From Rhizophagus clarus (taxonomy: Eukaryota > Glomeromycota > Glomeromycetes > Glomerales > Glomeraceae): a DNA stretch of 64,000 bases. Under the pieces are notes generated by a model that worked only from the letters and a program-made list of their open reading frames with translations, did not search any database and was not told the DNA's origin. Of the stretch, positions 1-18,500 are shown piece by piece; the stretch's first letter is position 1, and each line of letters opens with the position of its first letter. Location of the stretch: positions 310,001-374,000 of the forward strand of contig BLAL01000184.1 of NCBI GenBank assembly GCA_015698045.1. The letters run 5' to 3'. Position numbers and translations under genes: made by a program.

Positions 1-1009
1 TGTACCAAAAATGACTAAAACTGGTACAACCATTGTTGGACTAATTTATAAGGTTTAACATAATTAATGTATTACTTTCAATTTATGATTAATTAAATTA
101 AAATGAAATTTCTTTTTATCATTCGCGTAAATTTGCGTAATTTTATGCTTTTTAGGACGGTATCTGTCTTGGTGCTGATACACGTGCAACTGCTGGTCCA
201 ATAGTAGCGGATAAAAATTGTGAAAAAATTCATTATCTTGCTCCAAATATGTATTGTTGTGGAGCTGGTACTGCCGCAGATACTGAATTTACAACCGCTT
301 TAATTAGTTCTCAACTGGAATTACATAGATTAACCACTGGAAGAGAGGCTCGTGTCGCTACTGCCCTGATGATGTTAAAACAAATGCTTTTTAGATATCA
401 AGGTCATATTGGTGCCGCTTTAGTACTTGGTGGTTATGATGTAACCGGTCCTCATTTATATACCATACATCCTCATGGTAGTACGGATAAATTACCTTAC
501 GTTACTATGGGTAGTGGTTCTTTAGCTGCCATGGCTGTATTCGAAAGTAAATGGAGAAAAGATATGGAGGTAATTTGTGATTGATTATAATATTTAAATT
601 TTTTTTTTTAAAGAAAAAATTATCTCATCTTTTATTAGCGACAAGAAGCAATTGAACTTGTAAGGGAAGCCATTGAATCCGGTATTTTCAATGATCTTGG
701 TTCTGGATCAAATGTTGATGTTACTGTAATTGAAAAGGATAAAGTAGATGTATATAGAAATTATGCAAAACCTAATGAACGTGGAGTAAAAGAACAAAGT
801 TATAAATTTAAGCGTGGAACTACTGGTATGAATTAAATTTTTTTTTTTTTTTAAAAAAAAAATTTATTAATCAGTTATATATAATTTATTTTTTTCGTAA
901 AATTATTTTACTAAATATAAATTCTTTAATAATAATAGCAATTCTCAAGGAATCAATTAAAGATCTTGTTATTATTACAGAAGGTATTGAAGAGATGGAT
1001 ATTTCATAA
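1..1009 (+). CDS. PUP1: 20S proteasome subunit beta2 (PSMB7/Pup1), 5'-partial
   Basis: Catalytic beta2 (trypsin-like) subunit of the 20S proteasome core. Exons read as <2-52, 156-569, 639-825 and 939-1009; all junctions are GT...AG and keep phase. The first visible codons give the maturation site KTG|TTIVG, so the catalytic Thr1 codon is at 26-28 and the propeptide lies upstream of the window. Family signatures follow: [45 protein letters not shown] and [15 protein letters not shown]. If the last intron (826-938) is not removed, translation stops early at 836. Splicing it adds the beta2 C-terminal arm ([16 protein letters not shown]...), which in the family wraps around the neighbouring beta3 subunit, so I prefer the spliced model. 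RPC1 lies 0.5 kb downstream on the same strand. Confidence 0.95.
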
Positions 1010-1546
1010 TTCTTTAGTGTTAATAATGACATCAAAATATATGATGAATGTAAAAATTGTGTTAATACATTATCGAAAAAAAGATAAATTAAATTTAAAT
1101 TATACGGTGATCTTTGAAAGTAAAATATATGAAGTTGAAAGGAATACAATGATTAGAAATCTCAAAATCATCTCTTAATGTATCAAAATACGAAACAAAC
1201 TTCAGTTCAAATTCTATTTTATTTATTTACAATAATATATTTTGTTATCTTGAAACCGAAATAAAACAATCACAAATGACGTCACGTATTAATAGTCCTT
1301 TGCTTTCTATGATTTTTGATCGTAAAAAAAAAATGGGCATATTTTTTTTGTGCACGAAATATGAGTCATACTACCTTCTTGAACAGTGAAAATAAATTAC
1401 GCAATGTAATGCACGTGGTGAGCTAAATCGTAAATTACCGATAATTTATTAATAAATTACCGGAAGATCGTCAAATTTATAAATTTCCGTTCATATTGAC
1501 TAAGTTTACTCGAGACGTGTTTGTTTAAGAAGAAAATAAAATAACC
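1010..1546. other. Intergenic region, RPC1 upstream
   Basis: The 537 bases between the PUP1 stop and the RPC1 start hold only AT-rich sequence, including homopolymer T and A runs, and must contain the PUP1 3' UTR and RPC1 promoter. I see no ORF with family resemblance; the short overlapping frames here cover the last PUP1 exon and its antisense. Confidence 0.6.
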
Positions 1547-7918
<6,372 letters not shown>

Positions 7919-8624
7919 TTTCTAAAGATTAATTATTATTGTTAAACTACAATTACGGAATTATTTATTGTATTATTACAAAATATAAAATAATATAATC
8001 GGTAGAAAAAACACTTGTCAAATTAATTTACTTTTTAACGAATTTTTTTTAGCATAAAATTTGGGATTTTTTGCTAAAAAATAAAGAAATTATTTATTAT
8101 AATCAATTTTTTGAAAATTAAATATTTGAAATCATACCTAATTTTAACCAATATACAGTATTATTAATTTGGTTTTTTTTTTTGGTGTAAAAACGCGAAA
8201 GAGCTTTTATCGGAAATAAAGTGGATCACATAATAAACGCATTTATCCTATAAGCCATATATTAATATATAAATTTATGTATTAAATATATTCGATTTTT
8301 TTTATAATCGTAAGTTATACTTCCAACCCAAAGATCAAGCACTCTTATTTTTTTTTAATTAAATTGTTAATCTAAATTATTGTAACATAATATTTACTTT
8401 TTAATATTTTATTATTATTTTTTTTATATATATTAGAAGTTTTAAATTGTTTGTATTATAATTATTATTAGTATTATAAATGTTAATATTATATATTGTG
8501 ATTAATTTTTAAATTTAAATTTAAACTAAAACAAAAATTTTAAGTTAAAAAGAATCGTTGGTTTTTTATTAATTTTAACTGTCACAAATTGCAAAATTAA
8601 AATCACTAACTACAATGTTTTTTA
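7919..8624. other. Convergent 3' intergenic region
   Basis: Between the stop codons of RPC1 (+) and SEN34 (-). The 706 bases are extremely AT-rich with T and A homopolymers; they presumably carry both 3' UTRs and poly(A) sites. No gene or repeat structure recognised. Confidence 0.6.
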
Positions 8625-9877
8625 TTAACCAAAACCAGACCATTCTAGACAAAAATAAATAGCTTTATCTTCTTGTTGATTCCAAGAACATAACATATAT
8701 GATTTTTTAACACTAGTTCCTAAACGTCCAAATGTAATAATGTCCATAGGAGATATTGTCTTATCTGTATCAAGAACAGTAGCTATAAAATGACTATGGT
8801 ATCTAAGTGGATCTCCTATTAATAATAAATTAATTTAATAAAATTATTAAAATCTGAATTAATGAATTTAAAACTTACCAGGATATAAAAGATAATCTCC
8901 GCCGAATTTAATACCACTAGTAATATAATATCCTTTATTCCATAAATCACAATATATTTTGTACTTTTGTATATCTTTTAAAGTATTTGGCCAAGTCCAT
9001 AAATTATTCTGTTTAGCTATATCGATAGAATCAAAACAATTTTCATTAACATTATACCAAGCAAATGATGCCGATAATGTTTTAATATTAATTACTGGTG
9101 CAAAACCCTTTGCTTTTGATGTTTTATCTTCAACATTAATATTTTCCAGATCCTGAGATTCTTGCTTTTGCTGTAACAATGTATTTTCTTTTAAATCATT
9201 TAAACCTGTTTTTTTAGCTTTATTTTTTTTTTCTTTAATATCTTGACTTAAATTATTATTCTTTCTTAAATTTTCAATCTTTGATTTTTTTTCCTCAATA
9301 AAATTTATATATTCTTGTAACTGTTTATCTTCCTCCTCTAAACTTATCTGCTCAAATTTTTTAATTTGTGCATTTGTAGGTGATTGATGACTTTTTTTAT
9401 CATCGACTAAAATGATTATTCCTACAATTGTAAAAAAGTATAATAAATAAGAAAAATAAATCTAATTAATATTAATAAGATTATTATTACCTTTAGAAAG
9501 GAGTAGTGTCACTTCTTCATTCAGTAAAGTCATTGGCAAACCAAATAACTGATTTTGCAATGGATACCTTGGGAGACATCCAATAAAAGATCCTACAATT
9601 CGGTAATTTTCACGTAGAAATCGAATTTCTATGATTTATCCGATTATTATTATCATTTGATGAATATAATAATAATAATAATCAAAAAAGCTATAAAAAA
9701 AAAACCTTCAATATTCCATAATAATGCTTTTTTATTACTAACATAAACCTTGAAGGGTGGTTTAAGTTCAAGTGACGCGTTTGTATTTTTGATTTCTTTA
9801 ATTTATAAAAAAAATATTTTTGTTAGAAAACAAAATTTAAGATAAATAAATGTACAAATATTTTTAAAAATACCCAT
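8625..9877 (-). CDS. SEN34: tRNA-splicing endonuclease subunit Sen34 (TSEN34)
   Basis: Catalytic subunit of the tetrameric nuclear tRNA-splicing endonuclease; the family cuts the 3' splice site of intron-containing pre-tRNAs. Exons in transcription order: 9874-9877, 9706-9795, 9491-9628, 8879-9421, 8625-8815, giving 321 residues. The N-terminal fold reads IRFLRENYRIVGSFIGCLPR and the C-terminal nuclease domain has all three expected active-site residues: Tyr in KGYYITSGIKFGGDYLLYPG, His in PLRYHSHFIA and Lys in LGTSVKKSYML. A charged, low-complexity linker (about residues 80-190) joins the two halves. Start choice: the inferred first exon is only ATGG, followed by a GT...AG intron (9796-9873). 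Without it no in-frame ATG precedes the conserved N-terminus, so this tiny exon is the weakest part of the model. Confidence 0.93.
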
Positions 9878-10298
9878 TTTTATAACTATAATAAAAATAA
9901 TTGGAATGTATATAGTATAGTATTTTTTTTATAGAAAAAAATTTTAAATTTTTTTTATTTTGCTCCTTATTTTTCACTTTCTTTCTGAAATTATTATTTT
10001 GCATGTTTGATAAAAAAATTGTGGAAATAGTATATATATTCCCATTGATTGATGTGATGGTGGTATATACAGTTTGTAAATCACATGATATCATATTTTT
10101 ATAATCCGCAGTCTTCGCTATATCGTGACAAAAAAAATATTGTTCTCTGACATTAAAAATTTTCAAACTGATAATCAAAACTCCAATTATTTATCCAATC
10201 TCATAAAATTCATTGAAATTTAAAGAAAGAATAGAGAAATGGATTTTATGGAAGAGATTACGGATTTAAAATACATTATTTATAGTTTTATTTTTTAT
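9878..10298. other. Intergenic region upstream of SEN34
   Basis: AT-rich sequence between the SEN34 start and the stop of the next minus-strand gene. A 104-codon minus-strand reading frame here (9864-10178) overlaps the SEN34 start and has no family resemblance, so I treat it as the SEN34 5' region. Confidence 0.5.
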
Positions 10299-10576
10299 TT
10301 AAGGAGTCTTATTCCTTCGTAGTCGTTTACGTTTTGCCTAAATTAAAACATTTTAAAAAGGGATCGAACTTTAGAAAGTCATTGATATTAAAATACCTTT
10401 AAGAATCCATCATATCTAGCTGTTTTATCACGAGGTTTTGGAGGTGGGTAATGCTTAAGTTTTCTTGGTTTATAAAATTTATCTAACGAACTATCATGAC
10501 GAACTTGTAAAAGTAAATTTGGTTTAAATGATGATAATTTTAAAAAAGATGAAAATCGGCCAAGGAGAGAAAACAT
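10299..10576 (-). CDS. Small basic protein, possible mitochondrial targeting
   Basis: I do not recognise a family. Two exons, 10397-10576 and 10299-10337, joined by a GT...AG intron, encode 72 residues. The first 30 residues (MFSLLGRFSSFLKLSSFKPN...) are hydrophobic and basic with Ser and no acidic residue until about position 28, as in mitochondrial presequences. The middle is rich in Pro, Lys and Arg (RKLKHYPPPKPRDKTARYDG) and the spliced end is strongly basic (AKRKRLRRNKTP). Size, charge and presequence would suit a small mitochondrial ribosomal or assembly protein, but that is inference. The second exon restores an open frame and a basic tail, which favours a real gene. Confidence 0.6.
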
Positions 10577-11036
10577 TTTTTTTTTTTTTTTCCAGAAAAT
10601 CCTTTTCCGGATTTATTATACCGTACATGATCTTCAAATTTATTTATATATACGAAACAGTTCTAGGTTATAAAACTGAAGACCAATAATTTCTTTAAAA
10701 TCTTGATATGTTTTTAATATAAATAATCTACAAATGATAATTTATTTCAATACAAATTTTCTTGTTTCTATGGCTATTTGGAAGCCTAAGGAAAAAGAAT
10801 TTCTAAAAAAGATAATTAAGATTTCTAAATATATTATGAAAAAAAAAGAATATAACAATTTAATTCCAAATCCTTTAAATAAAGAATTATCCACTTAAAC
10901 ATTTCATTATTTAAAAATTTTTGAATAATTTGTCCAATTTTAGTTTTAAACAATTCAAAAGAACTATTCGATTATAAACGTTTAATATCGAATTAATTCG
11001 ACAACCTAGACATTTATTATTGTCCTTATCATGTAC
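10577..11036. other. Intergenic region
   Basis: 460 AT-rich bases between the CHMP1 stop and the start of the small basic-protein gene. Homopolymer T/A runs only; nothing else recognised. Confidence 0.5.
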
Positions 11037-11994
11037 TTAAGTTTGTCTTAACGCGCCTATTATTATGAAATAGCATAAAAAATAAGCTGCTTATAATTGC
11101 ATTCAAAATATAAACCATTAAAATAAAAAAATTTCTTACGTAAACGTTCTGACAGTTCTTCATCTTCTTTATTATTTTTATCCGGTACACCAATAATATC
11201 GCTTGGAGCAGCTTCTCCTAATTCGTGATTCAACTCCAATCCAGCCTCATCTGCTACTTGTTGCATTAATAAATCAACTTCTTCTTGTGGAGTGCTCATT
11301 GACGTAGTATTACCCATTGCACCTTCCATATATTGTGTTTGAACATCTATGTCTTCAAATTGAGCTTCGAATTTGTCCATTACAGCAGAAATCTATTTTT
11401 TAAGATTCATTCAGTAAGATTGGTGTTTTTTTTCAATTAATTTTATAAGCAACTCTTCATATACCTGTTCCAAGTTCATATTCGTCATAACTTTATCCAT
11501 GCCTTTTACAACACTTGCCATTGATCCAGTCACCTATATGAAATTTTATGTTACCATTTGTATTTTCAATATTAACAAAAGATCTGAAAAAAAAACAAAT
11601 TACCTTTTGCATTGTAACGGCAGTTTGTATTCGGCTGGCAACTGCATCTATTCTTGATGATAATCTCAATAGATTTAACGATTCATTCTTTTTGCGAATA
11701 GCATTCGAGGCATATATTCGTGCTCCTTCTGTATTCTGTTGTTGTATCGCCTGAAAGCAGAAAATGAATGTCAAAAACACTCCCAGAATTAATGATCCTA
11801 AGAATTCTAATTAACTCACCTTTTTCAATTTTGCCTTCTCTGCATTTTCATCCTTGGTAGCTTTTTTAGCTTGCCGAGATAATTGTTTAGCTGTCAACTT
11901 TTAAAACGAAATTCATTAAACGAATTGTAAATATAAACGAATATTATTTTCTTACTTTCAGCTGGAACAGGTGTGCTTCCATTTTACTACCCAT
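11037..11994 (-). CDS. DID2: ESCRT-III-associated protein CHMP1/Did2 (Vps46)
   Basis: ESCRT-III family protein that regulates Vps4-driven disassembly of membrane-remodelling filaments in multivesicular-body sorting and cytokinesis. Exons in transcription order: 11956-11994, 11820-11897, 11604-11750, 11465-11533, 11140-11392, 11037-11056; 201 residues, the usual length. The N-terminal helical core is recognisable from [41 protein letters not shown] and [16 protein letters not shown]. The acidic second half has [20 protein letters not shown] and [20 protein letters not shown]. The last 20-nt exon completes the C-terminal MIT-interacting motif as ELSERLRALRQT; reading through the donor would lose it. 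CHMP1 is chosen over other CHMPs because of the [12 protein letters not shown] segment and this short MIM1-type end. Confidence 0.95.
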
Positions 11995-12504
11995 CTTGAA
12001 AAATTGGTTATTGAAATTCTTAGAAATGAAGTTAGAGAAATAGTTTGGACTATAGAAGAGAGGAAGAAATATTGAGAAACAAGATAGTAATTCTTGGCGG
12101 TCTTATTCTCCGTTTATTGAACTATTATACGTGGTGAAATGTCGGTGACGTTGAAATTATTTACTAAAAATGGGGCTATTAAAAATTTAACAGAGAAATA
12201 TATAATTATTGTACTTGCACGTGATAATAAAATTATAGCGAATTTGAATTATTTTTAATTTAATGATTTATTTTATTTAAATGTATTCTATATATGTTAT
12301 GATAGATCATGGATGTCAACTTGAATATTCTAAATAAAATAAATACTAAAACTGAAGTAAATACAAAAGTGGAATGATTTTTTTTTTTTTCGCTATGTAT
12401 TATTATAAAATTATTTAAATAAACATCATGTAATTTTCCTACTAATTATGTAAATCATGAAAATATCTAATTAAAAAAAAAAATTAAATACAATGTGATA
12501 AAGA
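11995..12504. other. Intergenic region between dynein 3' end and CHMP1
   Basis: 510 AT-rich bases holding the CHMP1 promoter side and the dynein 3' UTR. No ORF, RNA gene or repeat recognised. Confidence 0.5.
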
Positions 12505-15500
12505 TTAAATAATAACTGCTACACCACGTTGAGCAACTTTGTTTTTATCCTCTTTCTTAGCACTTGAATTAATTATGAAAAGTAAATCACTTCGATCTTC
12601 ATTAAGGTAAACTGGGAGTTGAATTGTTTGATCAGTGATTTCGACTTCCTTAGACTTTAATACCCATCGGATTTGTGATTTATCCAATTTAGTAAATGGT
12701 GATGTGACTAATTTAATTTGATCATTTTTCCATTCAGCACCTGAATTAATTAAGATGATTATTAATTAAATCTTTTATAATTACAATTTATTAAAGGACT
12801 ATATCTTCTTTACATACCTGCAAGTTTAAGTCCTGTTATCGTAAATGAATCCTCGTCTCCGCTCCTATCAAGGTCAATTTCCAATCTCAATTCTTCCAAT
12901 GACCATTTGTGTGATTGCGCTACTGCTTGACGTGTAGCTGTAACATATGCTTCAGGCATGAAAAGACCTCCTAACCATACATTTAATCCTGAATATTGAG
13001 TTTCATTGGTGATCGCTTCTAGTTGCTGTAAACGGCTCTTAAAATCTGCTATCCAATGATTGAGTGAAACAGTTTTTGAAACTTTATATTTTCTCCAATG
13101 ATCGGGTATAATACCTAAAAACAAATAACGAATTAATAAACACTCCTTTGAATAAAGTTGAGACTATCAAAAATAAATACCCTTTGTTAAGCAGCTCAAT
13201 AACATGCGTAAATGATTTGTTTGTTTAAGTTCGCCATCGCAAACTTTCTTTATGTCTACTAAATCTTGACGTATCTTTTTGAGAAGAGAACGACCTATTT
13301 GGTTTTCACGATCGAAAAATCTGAATAATGGATTTTTGATACTTTCTGCAGTACGATTCATGGAAGTTAATTTCTATAATAAATGAGTGAGAAAAAAACA
13401 AATTATATATGTCGATTAGTATTAACATTTGAATTTTAAATATTTGAAATTAACAAATCTTACTTCTGGCAATATCTTTAACCAATTATCAACGTTATTA
13501 TAAAGAGCACGCATCCATGCGGGTTGAGCAGACGCTCCAGATGATTTAGAACCTGATTCTTGTGTGTATGCGACTTCATCGTCATCAGCTAAACTCTTCA
13601 TCTTTCGGATCTTAACAAGCATCGCATTACCTAAAATAGCAGTACAATATTACTTAAATAATCTATCGTAGATGATTGGTGATAATACAAAAAAAAAAAA
13701 AAAAGCATACCTTTGCTTATCGACAATACTTTTTCAGCATTACTTGGCAATCCTAACCAAACTGGCGGTTGCCTTTCGGGAAGTTTGCTAACCCAGTTCA
13801 TGAAATTTTCGATCTTACTGCCTTCAGGTGTAGCCAAATCTTCAACGCCTTCAACAAGTGTATAATCAATATCGTATGCAGCTGGTGTGAACAAACTATT
13901 CACAAAACATTCCAATAGACGTTTATCAAATTCATTATCAATACGACCGCCATAACCAGAAATAGTAATCAACGAACGCATGGCTTCCCAAGGAATTTTA
14001 TTAGGGTCAACATTGGTTCTGCCTTGAGCGACAGAGTCTAACCAAGTGTCAATTGTATTGATGGCAAAATCTTGGTCAGATTCATTAAATTCATAAATCT
14101 TAGTCCAACCAAGAGGGCAATAACGGAGACGTTCTTGCACAACAGCATGTAACCATGCGAGCATAAAGTATAATCTGACACGTTCTGTAGGTCCTTTTTG
14201 AAGTCTACTCGGAGAAATAGCTTTAAGAGAATCTGTAAGGTTAGCCTTAATACCTGGTGGAGGTTCGAACATAAGTATGCGTGATAGACGTAACAAGTTC
14301 ACTGGCACTTTTGGATTTGTTTCCATAGTAAGGAACAATCTGAAGTTTTTATGTGCTTTCATGCTGTGTAATTTCTTTTCTAATTGACCTAACCAGGAAG
14401 GTGCGAGATGTACATTCTTTAATAACACCCAGTTACCATTCTTAATGGAATTAGCGATAGCGTCGTCGGCAAGGGTAAAACCTTCTTGTGATCCCATAGC
14501 GACAGATGTGCAACGAACATTAACTTCTGCGACAAGGTTATCAACACGGAAACTTGCATCATAACCAGGAACGGAACATAAGGAAATTGGGGTAGTTGGT
14601 TGAATTTCATCTAAGACCAAAGCTTTAAAGTCCAAATCTGCCTGATTAATGAAATTTGGGTTAAATGCAACGCCGACTAATTGGGTTACAGCAGGAATCA
14701 ATCTATCCGGTCGGAAACATTTAATAATCAATATTTTTCGTAATTGTATGACGGTAGCTAAATTATTAATAGCAATTAAAATTAGAAAAATTGAAATTGA
14801 AAGATTCAATTACAATATTACAATAAATCTTACGGTTCTCACCTGGTAATCCACTATCCCAGCATTCAGGAACACACTCTTCAGCAGCATCAGTTTCCAT
14901 GAATGTTTTCCAGTCTGATAAATTATTTGCGATATGTTTGGTAAGTTTGGAGAAACATGGTAGGGTGATAAATTCTTTAATTTTACATAATTGATCAGAA
15001 TCGAAAAGATCAGCTGGTAATCCTAATTCTTTGGCAGTAGAATGAGCGCCGGGAACTACATCACCACCGGTTAATAAGAAATCATATTCTATTTCGTCAA
15101 TTGCATTGGGAGAACCACGCATTTTAATTTGAGATAATAAAATTGCATATGTAACATAATCTTCGTGCAATAATGAACGTGATACACGTTTGAAAGAAAC
15201 GTTAAAAAGATCACGTTTAAGAATTTCTAATCTAGCGTTATTTTCCGTAACTTCTTTAAGATTTGGATTTTCATGAAGTATAAATTGGAAGATTTCATAG
15301 AAATATTCAAGTGAAAATTGATAGAAATGATGTAATAAGTTCATTTGTTCCATTACAAAGAAGACCGAACTACAAGCTTGAGCAAGGGGAGTATATTGTG
15401 CTGTAACTTCCTCAACTTCTTGCATAATACTTTCTGTTTCTTGAACCTTTTGGGTAATTTCAGCAGCTTCTTTTTTCAATGTTTCTAGAGTATTCAAAAC

Positions 15501-18500
15501 TACGGCATCATCTAAAATATTACCCTTCGACTCATTCAAAGCTTGTAAAAGAGATTTTTCGAGATGTCTTAATTTCAATTTGAATTCGCCTTGAAGTTTA
15601 ATTAAATCGGTTCTCTTCTTGTCAGTATCTGGTCTTTCAACCTTAAGTACTTGATTAAGACATTGGCTTTGTAAACTACCACGAGTTACAGTGAAATTAA
15701 CAAATGTCACACGACTGCACACGTCTGGAGGGAAATTGACAGATGGATCACGAGTTGAAAGGAATAAAGTAAATGATGGTGAGAAATCGATATCTTGTCC
15801 TCCCAAACGGATCAAGACGCGACCTCCAGTACGGCGCAATTCTTTGTTTAGTACAGCATTTAAAATAGGATCAAGATGTTCAACATCTTGAATAAGTAAT
15901 GGGTTACCAAAACGAAGAGCACTTTCCAAGTTTTTAATGAATGAATCATCCAAGAAACTAGTAACTCCAATCTTTCTATCCTTATATTCATTCATCAAAA
16001 AGGCTGAAGCTTGACCAGATGGATCAATAATTAATGGATATCTGTTGAAGCGTTTGAGCATGATAGCATTTTCTGTACAAAGATCGTCCGCGGGAAGAGA
16101 ATTTTCTTGCCATGATAGACGATCATCGGCACTTGAAAGATATTCTGTTAATGAAAGTTCTTGTTTGAATTGAATGTTTGCATTGACAAGATGACCTGTC
16201 CATTTGTTCAATAATATTTCACGATATTGTTGATCAAAATAACCACCATAAGCAAGGAAAGCAGCTGAGAGTAAGACGTCTCCCACAATAGTACCCATTT
16301 GTGTCTCAAATGCCTGACTACCACTTTCCCATCTTTCTTTTTCAGATGATAAACTCCCAAGAAGAGTCATGCTGCGGTCAACTTTTGTTTTGACACTTTC
16401 CATACCATCTTTAATAGTTTGTTTCTGACTAACTAAGGATTCATACTCTACTTTATATACTTTAATCTTTTCTTCTAAATCATTAATCATATTTTGAATA
16501 CTAACAGCCTTCATTTTAGTTTCCTCCTGTTCCTTTTGTAAAGAATCTACTTCTTGACGTAAAGGTCCTACTCTATCCAAGATTTCAGAATAACTCACTT
16601 GAGCAATTACCCATTTAACTAAGGGGCCACAGGCTTTACTGGCTTTGTTTACAGTATCGTAATTGAATTGAGGTTTGCTCAAATACTCTTTCTTCATTTT
16701 TTCTCTTAAATTTTTTGTCATGTTCTTGTCGGTATCATAATTAACAATACTTGTAATAAAATCGTCACGGCGAATGACACCTTGCACAGCTTTCCAATTG
16801 TCTATATTATGTCCAAGTACGGTACAAACTGAAGTCATAGCAAGTTTTACAGGTTCAGGAGGATTACCCATAGAACGTACTTCAGTAAGTTGTTGTTTCT
16901 TAATACCTTGTACACTCTTCTTCGCTTCTTCAACAGCTGGTTCTGCATTTTCTAGATCTCTTAATACAACACTACGGCGTTCTTCAATGTTTTTTGTTTG
17001 AATTTCAAGTTGAGCTCCGATTTTTTCAGATTCATTTTTTTGTTCTTTAGCAGTAGTTTCGTCTTCTACCATCTTCTTTAATTTTTCAGTAGCTTCAAGT
17101 TCTTTGGCCTTAAGATCTTTCTCCTTGATAGCTAAGCTCTTACGAAGCTCTTCTACAGTAATAACAGTTTCTTTTAATTTATCTAAACCAACGTTCAAAT
17201 GACGCTGTTGTTCTTCTAAGTCTTCACGTTTTTCATTAAATAAACGTACATAATGATTGATAAAGTCCAAATAATGACGGGGAGTAACATAATTATAACG
17301 TCCTTGTCGTTTGCTCAATTTTGCGTTAATATCATAAAGTGATTGATGAACGTATACAAAAGCATTTACTATAGCATTTCGATGTGTTGGTGGAAGAGAT
17401 AAACCACGATATGCAACCGGGAAGTGGGATGGTGAAGAATAGTTCTGGATATCCAAATCTAAGTTATTTGTGAATTCCAAGCCAACTTGGAAGAAAGCTT
17501 GGTCTGACCAATCACCGAACCAATCTAATACACAACGATTAAATAAGGCAGGTGAAGTTGCTGCACGAGAAGCAAGACCACCTTCAGGAGGATTCATTGT
17601 GAATACAACGTGCAAATTCTTCATTACTTGTTGTGTGAACCATTTATATAATTCTTCTTGAGAATCTAGCATTAAGCCTTCTCTTTGAGCACCTTCTTTA
17701 CAACCTGTCATTAAAGTATTATATTCATCACCCTCAAACAGTCCAGGAACCTCGGCATTAGCGAGTAATGTATTCATGCGTTCTAAGAAACCTGAATCTA
17801 ATACGTTGGATTCATCCATAATGAAACATATTTTTTCACCTTTACAACCGGCACGTCTCAAAACGATACGTAAATCTTCATCAAAATCTTCACCAGTATA
17901 TTTATTATGAGCCTTGATTTGGAACACACTTAAACCGTTCATCCAAGCAACAAATCTGGATAAAGTAGTTTTACCGGAACCACTAACACCGATTAAAAGT
18001 AAATGTCCTTGCATTTGTCTAAATACACGATCAATACGAAGTACGTGATCTAATACGTCATTAAATAATACTAATGGAACATCCAATTCTTCTTCATAAA
18101 AGACTTTGAGGCGAGCCTTGACATAATCACGTAAATCTTCACGTTCAACGGGAATATAATATTTGGATAACCAATTGGAAAATAATATTGGACGTCCTAA
18201 AGCTTCTTGTTGATTTAAATTAGGGAAGTGTTTCATAGCAATTGCATCAATATTATCATCTGTCCATTTCTTTTCTTCTTCAGTGACAAGACGATCTTGG
18301 AATAATCGAAGAGCTTCATGGGCCCAGATACGAATAAGGCCTTCAAGAGATAATGTTTCCATTGGTTTTATAGCTTCAAAAATACCTCTCATCCATCGAG
18401 TCAATTCACGAGGAGAATAAATGTAATGAGCTTGAATATCTGGTGTGAAGCGTTTTTGTGATGCAAGGTAGAAATCTACCATTGCAGCTGTAAGAGGTTC

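Noticed and set aside
9864..10178. 104-codon minus-strand reading frame
   Set aside because: Overlaps the SEN34 start and its first intron, low-complexity composition, no family resemblance; AT-rich DNA gives such frames by chance.
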